Assembly: GCF_018863235.1 (NCBI RefSeq)
Contig: NZ_JAHKRS010000002.1
Coordinates: 620,001 to 684,000, forward strand
Source: Pseudomaricurvus albidus
Lineage (GTDB): Bacteria; Pseudomonadota; Gammaproteobacteria; Pseudomonadales; Cellvibrionaceae
Reading direction: 5' to 3'
DNA: 64,000 nt
Shown: in pieces, positions 35,896-44,473 of the stretch
Layout of the letters: each line of letters opens with the position of its first letter
How positions within the stretch are numbered: position 1 is the first letter of the stretch
Notes under the pieces: generated by a model
Databases searched by the model: none
What the model was told of the DNA's origin: nothing
What the model saw: the letters and a program-made list of their open reading frames with translations, nothing else
Program-made: the position numbers and the translations under genes

Positions 35896-37395
35896 CTAGC
35901 TGAGGAATACGTAGTCCAGTTCAATGCCCAGCGGCTGAAACTGTTCCTGTTCGGCTTCCAGATCACTGCTGAAGAGATCCTGCCGATCTTTCCATATAGT
36001 GTGGAAAACAATGGTGAGTTTATTGCGGTCGGATGAGACTTCAAAACTGTCCAGGGTGTCGCTCTGGCGGAATTGATTCAACCGTATGGCCAGGCGTAAC
36101 AGTAAAATGATTTTCAGTGTCGTGGTTGCATCGTACACATCGAAGACCGGGGCTTGATCCATCTTGAGAGATTTTCGCTGGGACAGCAGCAGAAAAGAAA
36201 GAATCGACTGCTGTTCTGCATTAAAGCCAGCCATGGCGGAGTTGCGGACAATGTAGGCCGCGTGCTTGTGGCAGCTCAGGTGGTTGATTTGATGGCCGAT
36301 CTCATGCAGCTGACAGGCCCAGTTCAGAAACTTGTGGTAATCCAGATTGTTTAATTGCCAGGACGAGGCGACTGAATCAAACATGGTTTGAGCGGTTTTG
36401 GCCACTTTCTGAGCCTGGTGAGGGTCGCAACCAAATCGCTTGGCCAGCTGAGATACACTCAGATGGCGGATGTCGTGATGTTGCAGGCGATCCTGCAGCT
36501 CGAAGAGAAGGCCTTCTCGCAAGGCGGAGTCACAGTAGCTCATGCTGGTGACTTCCAACAAGTCGAAGACCGCAATCAGGATCGCCAGGCCGCTGGAGAT
36601 AACCGGAGTGCGGTCTTCACTGAGCCCGGGGATGTTGATGTTGTCCACATGGCCGGCGTTGATCAGCCGTTCTTTCAGTTCCTGCAGTATCGCTGGCGTC
36701 AGCGTGCCATCAGACAAGCCCAGTTCGCTGGCGCATTGGCTGAGTGACTTGATGGTGCCGGATGAGCCGATGGCCATTTCCCAGCCCTTCGCCAGATAAC
36801 GCATGCGAACGCTTTCCAGTTGTTGGGCAGAATACAGACTGGCTTTACGAAACGCCTGTGCGGTGATGTCGCCGTTGGGGAAAAATTTTTCGTTGAAGCT
36901 GACGCAGCCCATGTTGCAGCTGTGGAGCAGTTTGGCTTCAGTGGTTTGGCCAATAATCAGTTCGGTACTGCCGCCACCGATATCCACCACCAGGGTATTG
37001 TCTGGCAGGTGCTGATCGTGGCTCACGCCTTGATAAATCAGTCGGGCTTCTTCGGTACCGGAAAGAATTTCAATGGGGTAGGGCAGGACCTGCAGGGCTT
37101 TCTGGGTGAGATTGTGGATGTTTACGGCTGTGCGGAAGGTAAAGGTTCCCACCGCGCGTACATCGTCTGGTTTGAATTCATCCAGTATTTGGCCAAAGAC
37201 GCCCAGTGTTTCCAGTGCGCGGTTTTGGGCGGCTTCGTCCAGTTGATTGGCGTCATTGAGGCCGGCGGCCAGGCGTACTTTGCGCTTTTCCCTGTGGTAG
37301 GTTTTGATGCCAAGCGGCCCAAGCTCAGCCAGTGTCATATGGAAGCTGTTGGATCCCAGATCGATGGCTGCTATTCGGCGGGGGCGTTCCGGCAC
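35896..37395 (-). CDS. ppx: Exopolyphosphatase / guanosine pentaphosphatase (Ppx/GppA family)
   Basis: Hydrolyses terminal phosphates from inorganic polyphosphate and may also act on pppGpp. The 499-residue protein has the ASKHA ATPase-like phosphate loops AAIDLGSNSFHM near residue 8 and VDIGGGSTELIIG near 140. The catalytic Glu is in the SGTEEARLIYQG segment. A C-terminal HD-like helical domain follows, with HEIGHQI. The start is GTG 37393-37395 with GAGG 7 nt upstream. It lies 70 nt downstream of ppk1 on the same strand, so synthesis and degradation of polyphosphate are likely co-expressed. Confidence 0.94.
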   Translation of the reverse strand: MPERPRRIAAIDLGSNSFHMTLAELGPLGIKTYHREKRKVRLAAGLNDANQLDEAAQNRALETLGVFGQILDEFKPDDVRAVGTFTFRTAVNIHNLTQKALQVLPYPIEILSGTEEARLIYQGVSHDQHLPDNTLVVDIGGGSTELIIGQTTEAKLLHSCNMGCVSFNEKFFPNGDITAQAFRKASLYSAQQLESVRMRYLAKGWEMAIGSSGTIKSLSQCASELGLSDGTLTPAILQELKERLINAGHVDNINIPGLSEDRTPVISSGLAILIAVFDLLEVTSMSYCDSALREGLLFELQDRLQHHDIRHLSVSQLAKRFGCDPHQAQKVAKTAQTMFDSVASSWQLNNLDYHKFLNWACQLHEIGHQINHLSCHKHAAYIVRNSAMAGFNAEQQSILSFLLLSQRKSLKMDQAPVFDVYDATTTLKIILLLRLAIRLNQFRQSDTLDSFEVSSDRNKLTIVFHTIWKDRQDLFSSDLEAEQEQFQPLGIELDYVFLS

Positions 37396-37465
37396 TGGGT
37401 GTCCTCGGTCGAGTGATGATGACCTGAGTGGCCATCATCAGTTATCGGTTAATCGTGTTTTGCTT

Positions 37466-39607
37466 TTAATCGTAGTCAGTTTCGCTTTGTTCTTTTTCAA
37501 TTTTACTCAGATATTGATGGATCGCAATTTGTGAGCGTACCTTTTTTGACGTGGTGGGCTGAACGTAAGGGTTGCTCTGCTTTTTATCAATTATTCGGGC
37601 TTTGGTGTTATCGCTCATTTGCAGCTTGAAAATATCGAGGATCTGACGTTTCAAATGCTTGTCGTAGATAGGAACGCCCACTTCCACCCGATGGTCCAGG
37701 TTGCGCTTCATCAGGTCCGCGGAGGTGATGAAGACTCTGGGGTCACCCTGATTGCCAAACACAAAGACCCGGGCGTGTTCCAGGAAGCGGTCGACAATGC
37801 TGGTGACGTGAATGTTATCGCTGACCCCTTTGGTGTTGGTTTGCAGTGAGCACATGCCGCGTATCAGCATCTTGACTTCAACACCGCTTTGGCTGGCACG
37901 ACACAGCAACTTGGCAATGTGGTTGTCGCACAAATTGTTCACCTTGATGTGAATGTAGGCAGGGTTGCCAGCTTCCGCCTGACGGATTTCTTCTTCGATC
38001 AGTGCGGCGATGGAGTTGCGGCTGTTCAGCGGAGACACAATCAGGTGTTTGAACGTAAAAGGTTTGTAACTGTATTTAATGAACTCAAAAACCTGTGCTA
38101 CTTCGGCGGTAATTTCCGGGTGGGCGGTAAAGTAGCTGAAGTCGGTGTAGATCTTGGCATTGCCCTCATGGAAATTGCCGGTGCCGATGTGGGCGTAGAG
38201 TTTGAGTTCGTTACCCTCGCGACGCTCGATAAGACACAGTTTGGAGTGCACTTTCAGTGTGGGGATGCCGAAATCCACGTGAATGCCGGCGGCTTCAAGC
38301 TGTTTGGATAGCTCGATATTGTTGAACTCATCGAAGCGCGCCTGCAGTTCCACCACCACGGTGACCTTTTTGCCGTTGCGGGCGGCGTCGCAGAGGGCGT
38401 GCAGAACCCTGGAGTCCTTGGCAACACGATAGATGTTGATGGTGATTTTGCTGACGCGCGGGTCAAAGGCTGCCTGCCGCAGCAACTCGGTAAAATAGCC
38501 AAAGGAATGGTACGGGTAGTAGAGCAGGATATCTTCTTTGGCGATCGCGTCCAGGGCATTGTCATTGCTGTCGAAAGCATGGCTGGGAACCGCGGGCAAT
38601 TTTCGGTGTTCGAGAGAGACCCCACCAACATTGGGAAAGCCGATAAAGTCGCGGAAATTGCGGTAAGGGCCACTGGGAATCATCGAGTCGTGAGAAGAAA
38701 ACTTAAGACGCTTGGTCAGCATCTTGAGAATGGACTCGGGCATGTCCTGATCGTATACCAGGCGCACGGGCTCAGCTTGCAGACGACGTCGCAAGCCCTT
38801 CGACATTTTATCCAGTACGCTCTGTTCAATATCGTCCGTGAGATTGAGTTCCGCATCACGGGTCATTTTGAAGGAAAACGCCTGAATCTTGTCGTATTCG
38901 AACACTGAGCCGAAAATATCATTCAGGCAGTGCTTGATGGCATCGTCGAGTAAAATAAATTGTTGCTGGCGACTGTTGTTGGGTAACAGGATAAAACGTG
39001 AAATCTCTTTCGTGGGTACTTCAATTAATGCGTGTTCTGTATTGCCTTCGTATTCCAGCTCAGCGGCAAGATAGAAATCGTCATCGCTCAGACGCGATCC
39101 CAGATCCATGTCTTTGTGGACAATAATTGGGCAGATAAAAGGGCGGATAGACGTCCGAAAATAATGCTTTAACCACAGGGACTGGTCATCACTCATGTCG
39201 TGATGGCTGGGCAGGATATAAATATTGCTCTCCTGCAGCTCTTTGGATACCTGCTTGTACAGCTTGTCGAACTGCTTGTTGAGCTTGACGACCTTGTCCT
39301 GAATGTCGTGCATCAGGGTTTCGTCATCTACCTGATCTTCCGACGGTTCGTGAACCATTTGAGGCAACAAGATGTGGCGTCTTACTTCGGCAACCCGAAC
39401 CCGGAAAAACTCATCCATGTTGTTGGAGAAAATACCCAGAAAACGCATACGCTCAATGATTGGCGTACTGGGGTCGCTGGCTTCCTGCATCACTCTTTCG
39501 TTAAAGGCCAGCCAGCTGAGTTCCCGGGGGACAATGGGGATATCGGCAGCGTTATCGATCACGCTCTCTGCGGTGTTCTTGTCCATGGCTCGGGGGTCTT
39601 GCAACAT
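37466..39607 (-). CDS. ppk1: Polyphosphate kinase 1
   Basis: Reversibly polymerises the gamma-phosphate of ATP into polyphosphate. The 713-residue protein has the PPK1 four-domain layout. ELSWLAFNERVMQEA opens the N domain. The catalytic histidine that becomes phosphorylated is in KVHSKLCLIERR (near residue 435), and the second conserved His is in NLDHRVEVGVPIY (near 605). The start at ATG 39607 has GAAGGAT about 9 nt upstream; a second ATG seven codons later is possible. It is the first gene of a ppk1-ppx operon. Confidence 0.96.
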   Translation of the reverse strand: MLQDPRAMDKNTAESVIDNAADIPIVPRELSWLAFNERVMQEASDPSTPIIERMRFLGIFSNNMDEFFRVRVAEVRRHILLPQMVHEPSEDQVDDETLMHDIQDKVVKLNKQFDKLYKQVSKELQESNIYILPSHHDMSDDQSLWLKHYFRTSIRPFICPIIVHKDMDLGSRLSDDDFYLAAELEYEGNTEHALIEVPTKEISRFILLPNNSRQQQFILLDDAIKHCLNDIFGSVFEYDKIQAFSFKMTRDAELNLTDDIEQSVLDKMSKGLRRRLQAEPVRLVYDQDMPESILKMLTKRLKFSSHDSMIPSGPYRNFRDFIGFPNVGGVSLEHRKLPAVPSHAFDSNDNALDAIAKEDILLYYPYHSFGYFTELLRQAAFDPRVSKITINIYRVAKDSRVLHALCDAARNGKKVTVVVELQARFDEFNNIELSKQLEAAGIHVDFGIPTLKVHSKLCLIERREGNELKLYAHIGTGNFHEGNAKIYTDFSYFTAHPEITAEVAQVFEFIKYSYKPFTFKHLIVSPLNSRNSIAALIEEEIRQAEAGNPAYIHIKVNNLCDNHIAKLLCRASQSGVEVKMLIRGMCSLQTNTKGVSDNIHVTSIVDRFLEHARVFVFGNQGDPRVFITSADLMKRNLDHRVEVGVPIYDKHLKRQILDIFKLQMSDNTKARIIDKKQSNPYVQPTTSKKVRSQIAIHQYLSKIEKEQSETDYD

Positions 39608-39750
39608 CGTTAGCGATCCTTCGGTAGAAATAATGAAGTTGGTGATGGCATGTTATGACAGTTGGATGACACTTATATTGCATTGTTGGCCAGGTTGGTC
39701 TCTCTGTCGACCCCAATGTGATGAGTTGCCAGCAGTAGCGGTGACCATCT

Positions 39751-39802
39751 TGCCAGTGAATAACTGGCACTGAAATAGTTTGTCTTGGAGAAATCGTATA
39801 AT
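39751..39802 (+). promoter_or_regulatory. Candidate promoter and operator of the DyP peroxidase gene
   Basis: A perfect inverted repeat TGCCAGT-GAATA-ACTGGCA (39751-39769) lies upstream of a consensus -10 TATAAT (39797-39802). The half-site TTGCCAG also occurs at about 39726. There is no good -35 at the right spacing, so an activator bound to the repeat is plausible (inference). Confidence 0.4.
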
Positions 39803-39850
39803 CTTCGGTGCGGTATTCAGGTGAAGTTATCGAACAATTAAGGAAGTTTT

Positions 39851-40738
39851 ATGGCAAGTCCCCAATCCGGTATTTTAGCCCCTGTCCCAGGTCACGGTAT
39901 TTATCTGTCTTTTGACCGGCTGTTGGGCGCTGATTCTGATGCAGTGCGTAAAGTATTGGCCCGCGTGGCAGAAACGGTTGATGGAGAGTCAGTGGTGTTG
40001 GGATTGGGTGCACCGCTGTTGCAGTCCCTGCAGGTTGAGGTCGCAGGTATCAAGCCGTTTCCGACAATGATGGCTGCGGGAGTGAATGTTCCCGCGACCC
40101 AGCATGACTTGTGGTTGTGGGTGAGAGAAGACGATGAAGGGGAGGCTTTTCACCGTGCCGCGGCCTTGATTCAGGTGCTCGAAGACGGATTTGAGCTGGC
40201 TTTCCGTGTGGATGGCTTTAAATATCGTGAAGGTCGGGATCTTACCGGTTATGTGGATGGAACCGAGAACCCGATGGGGGACGAGGCTCTGGAAGCGGCC
40301 ATTGTCGGTTCTGGAGAGCCTCTGGCTGGCTCAAGTTTTGTGGCGGTTCAGCTGTGGCAGCATGACTTTGGTGCATTTCACGGAATGGAGCAGACGCAAA
40401 AAGATCACGTGATCGGCCGTCGACTCAGCGATAACGTCGAACTTGAGGATGCCCCCGAGTCTGCCCACGTCAAGCGAACTGCTCAGGAAGACTTTGATCC
40501 GCAAGCCTTTGTCCTGCGTCGCTCGACGTCCTGGCGGGAAGGAACCTCCGGTGGTCTGCACTTTGTGGCATTTGGCTGTTCCTTTTACGCGTTCGAGGCG
40601 CAGATGCAGCGCATGATAGGAGTGGAAGATGGCATTGTTGATGGTCTGTTTCAGATCTCACGGCCGTTGACCGGGGAATATTACTGGTGTCCTGCCGTTC
40701 TCAACGGTGTTCTGGACCTCTCTCCGCTCAGTATGTAG
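39851..40738 (+). CDS. Dye-decolourising (DyP-type) heme peroxidase
   Basis: A ferredoxin-fold heme peroxidase that uses H2O2 to oxidise bulky dyes and phenolics, and possibly porphyrins. The 295-residue protein, with no Tat or Sec signal, has the distal GYVDGTENP motif (GxxDG, near residue 137), the proximal heme ligand His in ESAHVKRT (near 200) and the distal Arg in LRRSTSWREGT. The length fits the compact bacterial YfeX-like class. No encapsulin gene is in the window and the C-terminus is not an obvious encapsulin-targeting peptide. AAGGAAG precedes the ATG. Confidence 0.93.
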   Translation: MASPQSGILAPVPGHGIYLSFDRLLGADSDAVRKVLARVAETVDGESVVLGLGAPLLQSLQVEVAGIKPFPTMMAAGVNVPATQHDLWLWVREDDEGEAFHRAAALIQVLEDGFELAFRVDGFKYREGRDLTGYVDGTENPMGDEALEAAIVGSGEPLAGSSFVAVQLWQHDFGAFHGMEQTQKDHVIGRRLSDNVELEDAPESAHVKRTAQEDFDPQAFVLRRSTSWREGTSGGLHFVAFGCSFYAFEAQMQRMIGVEDGIVDGLFQISRPLTGEYYWCPAVLNGVLDLSPLSM

Positions 40739-40814
40739 ATGGGTGGCATCTGAAAAAGATGCGACAAATACGCCATAGTGTATAATCTGTCCCTGCTTTG
40801 GTGGGGATCGATGC

Positions 40815-41792
40815 ATGAGTGAAGAATATCCAGTCATAAGAGTTGCCGTTTTGGCAACGGACAATGTGTACGGCGGCAATCTGATGACCTGTCGTGACAT
40901 TCTCTATGGCATTAAATGGCGCGCCCAGCGTTTGCCTGGCCCCAAGCTTGAGTTTGAGCTGATCTCGATTGATGGCGCTGATGTGGCCACCTACAGTGGC
41001 GCTAAAATCAGTTGCGATGGGCCACTGGAAGATTGTGACTGGGACGTGATCATTCTCCCGCACGTGTGGGCCAGCGTGCAGCAGCTCGCCGAGCTCAACG
41101 AGACCATTGGGCCCTGGTTACAGCCGCATCTGGAGCAGCGCAAACTGATTCTGACTATGGGGTGCGGGGTCTACTGGGTTGCCGCCGCTGGTTACCTCAA
41201 TGGTCAGGAGGCAGCCACCTACTGGCGTCAGCACGACGAATTCACCCAGTTGTTTCCCGAAGTCTCCTGGCAGAAAGAAAAGGTCATTACCGAGAGCGGT
41301 TCCATTTATTGTGCGGCCGGTGGTAATTCCATGGGCGATCTGATGCTGAATCTGGCGATTCGCCTGTTTGGTGAGAGTGTGGCCAGGGGGATCAGCCGCG
41401 ATATCCTGTTTGATATTCGACGCAGTTACGACTTCGCGCCTCTGCGTATGGGCAGTCAGCGCAGTCATGGCGATCGCCTGATTGAGCAGGTGCAGGCGTG
41501 GCTGGAAAGCCGCTACTCCGAAGAGGTCCGGCTGGCGGATGTGGCCAAAAATCATGGCATGAGCCTGCGCAATTTTGCCCGGCGTTTTACCTCGGCAACC
41601 GGAGAAAAGCCGCTGGCTTACCTGCAGCGGATTCGGCTGGAAGCGGCCAGAGATCTGCTGGTACACAGTGATAAAAGCATTAAACATATTTCACTGGATG
41701 TGGGGTACAGCGATAGCAGTTACTTCTGCCGCCTGTTCCGCACCCAAATTGGCCAGACGCCGGCTGCGTACCGCAAGCAGTTCAGTAATTGA
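40815..41792 (+). CDS. GlxA-type transcriptional regulator (DJ-1/PfpI domain plus AraC HTH)
   Basis: A 325-residue activator-like protein. The N-terminal class I glutamine amidotransferase-like (DJ-1/PfpI) domain spans about 10-195 and has a Cys in LTMGCGVYWVAAAG at the elbow position. The C-terminal AraC double helix-turn-helix spans about 225-322 (LADVAKNHGMSLRNFARRF and DVGYSDSSYFCRLFRTQIG). GlxA-family members such as GbdR and CdhR control catabolism of quaternary amines and related compounds; this target is unknown. It follows the DyP gene by 76 nt, with its own TATAAT at 40781-40786, so it may be separately expressed. Confidence 0.9.
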   Translation: MSEEYPVIRVAVLATDNVYGGNLMTCRDILYGIKWRAQRLPGPKLEFELISIDGADVATYSGAKISCDGPLEDCDWDVIILPHVWASVQQLAELNETIGPWLQPHLEQRKLILTMGCGVYWVAAAGYLNGQEAATYWRQHDEFTQLFPEVSWQKEKVITESGSIYCAAGGNSMGDLMLNLAIRLFGESVARGISRDILFDIRRSYDFAPLRMGSQRSHGDRLIEQVQAWLESRYSEEVRLADVAKNHGMSLRNFARRFTSATGEKPLAYLQRIRLEAARDLLVHSDKSIKHISLDVGYSDSSYFCRLFRTQIGQTPAAYRKQFSN

Positions 41793-41871
41793 GGTCGGCT
41801 CGCCAGTATGCATAACTGCATGAACCACAACACCCAGCGGCAAGGCGCAGTGTCGGACGCTGTGGTACTAT

Positions 41872-41900
41872 CCGCGCAAATTTAAACCGCGCAAAATTTA
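41872..41900 (+). repeat. Tandem AT-rich repeat before nrdR
   Basis: CCGCGCAAATTTA (41872-41884) is followed by CCGCGCAAAATTTA (41887-41900), 17 nt before the nrdR ATG. This could be a replication-slippage duplication or a paired binding site. It does not match the usual NrdR box. Confidence 0.55.
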
Positions 41901-41917
41901 CCCTTGGGGCCATAGCC

Positions 41918-42382
41918 ATGCATTGTCCGTTTTGCAGTGCCGAAGATACCAAAGTCATCGATTCACGCCTGGTGGCTGAAGGTGATCAAGTGAGGCGTCG
42001 CAGAGAGTGTCTCTCATGCCATGAACGTTTCACCACATACGAAACCGCGGAGCTGTTGCTGCCCCGGGTGATTAAACAGGATGGTACCCGCGAGCCTTTC
42101 GATGAGGAAAAGCTGCGAGCTGGCATGTTGAGAGCGTTGGAAAAACGTCCGGTCAGCATGGAAGATATCGAATCATCCCTGAGTCAGATCAAACACGCCT
42201 TGCAGGCTACCGGTGAGCGGGAAATTCCCGCGCTGATGATCGGTGAAAAGGTGATGCAGCAATTGCGGGCGCTGGATGAAGTGGCCTATGTACGATTTGC
42301 GTCCGTCTATCGTCGATTTAAGGATCTCAACGAATTCCGTGAAGAGATTGATCGGCTGGAGAAGCAGCCGACGGAATCATAA
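41918..42382 (+). CDS. nrdR: Transcriptional repressor NrdR
   Basis: Represses ribonucleotide reductase operons in response to dATP/ATP. The 154-residue protein has the N-terminal zinc ribbon (CPFC at 3-6 and CLSCHERF near 31-38) and an ATP-cone domain (about 49-140: [20 protein letters not shown]). It is full-length. It stands in its conserved place at the head of the riboflavin cluster, but a strong terminator separates it from ribD. Confidence 0.97.
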   Translation: MHCPFCSAEDTKVIDSRLVAEGDQVRRRRECLSCHERFTTYETAELLLPRVIKQDGTREPFDEEKLRAGMLRALEKRPVSMEDIESSLSQIKHALQATGEREIPALMIGEKVMQQLRALDEVAYVRFASVYRRFKDLNEFREEIDRLEKQPTES

Positions 42383-42418
42383 GCCGGTCGGACTTTAACC
42401 TGTTTTAATGAAACCGCT

Positions 42419-42448
42419 ACCGGTCTGAAAACAGACCGGTTTTTCTTT
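42419..42448 (+). terminator. Rho-independent terminator between nrdR and ribD
   Basis: Perfect 9-bp arms ACCGGTCTG (42419-42427) and CAGACCGGT (42432-42440) with an AAAA loop and a TTTTCTTT tail. It ends only about 15 nt before the ribD start. An upstream CCGGTC (42384-42389) could compete for the same 3' arm. Confidence 0.88.
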
Positions 42449-42463
42449 AATCAACCTTTGCTG

Positions 42464-43630
42464 ATGGCCAGTACACTGTCTATGTCTGTAACTACCTCTT
42501 CACAACAACCCTCCGCCGTTACCGGGGAGGATCGCAGCTACATGGCTCGGGCCATTCACCTGGCGGAAAAAGGCGTCTACAGCACCATGCCCAATCCCCG
42601 GGTTGGCTGTGTGTTGGTGAACGGTGGAGAGGTTGTCGGCGAGGGCTGGCATGAGCGGGCAGGTGAAGGTCACGCTGAAGTTAATGCCCTGGCGCAGGCC
42701 GGAGAGCAGGCTCGGGGGGCTACGGCCTACGTTACCCTCGAACCCTGCAGTCATACGGGCAAAACCGGCCCCTGTTGCGAGGCGCTGGTTGAGGCGGGAG
42801 TGGCAAGAGTGGTTTACGCCATGGAAGACCCAAACCCCCAGGTGTCAGGCCGTGGTCTGGACCATCTGGAGGCGGCCGGTGTAACGGTATCGGGTCCGGT
42901 GCTGGAAACCGAGGCCTGGGCACTCAATCCGGGCTTTATCAAGCGTATGGAAAGTGGCCGGCCACTGGTGCGCTGCAAGATGGCGATGAGCCTCGACGGA
43001 CGCACGGCCATGGCCAGCGGCGAAAGCAAGTGGGTGACAGGTCCTTCGGCACGCGCTGATGTGCAGCGATTGCGGGCCCGCAGCTGTGCCATTATCACCG
43101 GAATTGGCTCCATTTTGCATGACGACTCCTCCCTCACCGTGCGTGAGGATGAGCTAAAACTGCCAAATGCAGGACTGGCTGCGGCAATTCAGCCATTGCG
43201 CGTGGTTTTGGACTCCAAACAACAGCTGCGACCGAATGCGAAAGTGTTACAATTCCACGCCCGGACACTGGTGGTTTCAGCCCGGCCGGAGCCTGATCCA
43301 GTACTGGCGGAAGCCGGTGTCGAGCAGATGTCGATACCCGGAGAAGACGGCCGTGTGGATTTGTTGAAATTGTTATTCGAACTCGGTCGACGCCAGTGTA
43401 ATGAAGTTCTGGTCGAAGCCGGTTCCGCTCTGGCGGGAGCGTTTTTACGGCGCGGACTGCTGGATGAGGTCGTGATTTACATGGCACCCAAGTTGATGGG
43501 CAGTGAGGCCAGGCCGCTGTTTGAATTGCCCTTACAGAGCATGTCGGCGCAGTTGCCGTTAACCATCACCGACATGCGGGCGGTGGGTAACGACTGGCGG
43601 ATTACGGCCAGACCGGATCCGGACGCTTAA
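42464..43630 (+). CDS. ribD: Bifunctional riboflavin biosynthesis deaminase/reductase
   Basis: Deaminates the pyrimidine made by GTP cyclohydrolase II and then reduces its ribosyl side chain. The N-terminal cytidine-deaminase-like domain (about 25-165) has the zinc site GHAEVNAL and PCSHTGKTGPC. The C-terminal dihydrofolate-reductase-like domain (about 170-385) shows KMAMSLDGRTA and VEAGSALAGAFL. Starts at TTG 42458, ATG 42464 and ATG 42482 are all possible and none has a strong ribosome site, so the N-terminus is uncertain. The gene follows the nrdR terminator at once. It is the first of ribD-ribE-ribBA-ribH. Confidence 0.95.
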   Translation: MASTLSMSVTTSSQQPSAVTGEDRSYMARAIHLAEKGVYSTMPNPRVGCVLVNGGEVVGEGWHERAGEGHAEVNALAQAGEQARGATAYVTLEPCSHTGKTGPCCEALVEAGVARVVYAMEDPNPQVSGRGLDHLEAAGVTVSGPVLETEAWALNPGFIKRMESGRPLVRCKMAMSLDGRTAMASGESKWVTGPSARADVQRLRARSCAIITGIGSILHDDSSLTVREDELKLPNAGLAAAIQPLRVVLDSKQQLRPNAKVLQFHARTLVVSARPEPDPVLAEAGVEQMSIPGEDGRVDLLKLLFELGRRQCNEVLVEAGSALAGAFLRRGLLDEVVIYMAPKLMGSEARPLFELPLQSMSAQLPLTITDMRAVGNDWRITARPDPDA

Positions 43631-43688
43631 CCCCGTCCACAAGCTGACATCCACTATCCATACATCATTGAAGAGCAGAAAATACCCT

Positions 43689-44354
43689 ATGTTTACAGGC
43701 ATTGTTGAAGCAGTTGGAGAAATTACCGCGTTACAGCCCAGCGGTGGCGATCTGCGTTTGCGGGTTAAAACCAACGATCTGGATTTGGGCGATGTCGCTC
43801 TCGGTGATTCTATTGCCACCAACGGTGTCTGCCTGACCGTCGTGGAGTTGCCCGGTGATGGCTACTGGGCCGATGTGTCCGTAGAAACTCTGGACAACAC
43901 CACCCTGCGTAGCTGGAAAGTGGGTGTTCCGGTGAATTTGGAAAAAGCCCTGACGCCACAGACCCGCCTGGGCGGGCATATGGTCAGCGGCCACGTGGAC
44001 GGCGTGGGTGAAGTGGTCAGTCGTGAGACGGATGCCCGTTCTGAACGCTTTCGCATCAAGGCTCCAGCCGAGCTGGCCCGCTACATCGCTCACAAGGGGT
44101 CGATTACGGTGGATGGCACCAGTCTGACCGTTAATGCCGTCGATGGCGATGAGTTTGAGCTCAATATCGTTCCTCACACCATTGAAAAAACGGTGATCGG
44201 ACACTATCAGCCAGGCACCAAGGTTAACCTGGAGGTGGATGTCATCGCGCGTTACCTGGAACGTCTATTATTAGGCGATAAAGCTGCAGATCCGGCCTCG
44301 GGCTCGGGTATTGATCTGGCGTTTCTGGCCGAGCACGGCTTTTACCGGGGGTAA
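43689..44354 (+). CDS. ribE: Riboflavin synthase, alpha subunit
   Basis: Dismutates two 6,7-dimethyl-8-ribityllumazines into riboflavin. The 221-residue protein is two similar lumazine-binding halves. It begins MFTGIVEAVGEI, which fixes the start at ATG 43689 (the frame is open 7 codons further up to a TTG). The first half has SIATNGVCLTV, and the second half repeats the pattern with SITVDGTSLTVNAV. It sits 58 nt after ribD. Confidence 0.96.
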   Translation: MFTGIVEAVGEITALQPSGGDLRLRVKTNDLDLGDVALGDSIATNGVCLTVVELPGDGYWADVSVETLDNTTLRSWKVGVPVNLEKALTPQTRLGGHMVSGHVDGVGEVVSRETDARSERFRIKAPAELARYIAHKGSITVDGTSLTVNAVDGDEFELNIVPHTIEKTVIGHYQPGTKVNLEVDVIARYLERLLLGDKAADPASGSGIDLAFLAEHGFYRG

Positions 44355-44473
44355 TGCCCATATAGCGGGCAGGCGGACACTAGATGCGTGTAGCTGCAGT
44401 CTGGTCCACAAACCACACGGGTTAGCGACGATTTTTTGTGCCATTAGCCGGCACTCAGAGAGTAAGGTTGACT

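Noticed and set aside
39851-40738. Encapsulin nanocompartment cargo (DyP peroxidase)
   Set aside because: No encapsulin shell gene is present and the C-terminus (VLDLSPLSM) does not match a clear targeting peptide.
44355-44473. FMN riboswitch upstream of ribBA or ribD
   Set aside because: The 119-nt gap before ribBA and the short gap before ribD lack the conserved FMN-aptamer segments; only small hairpins were found.
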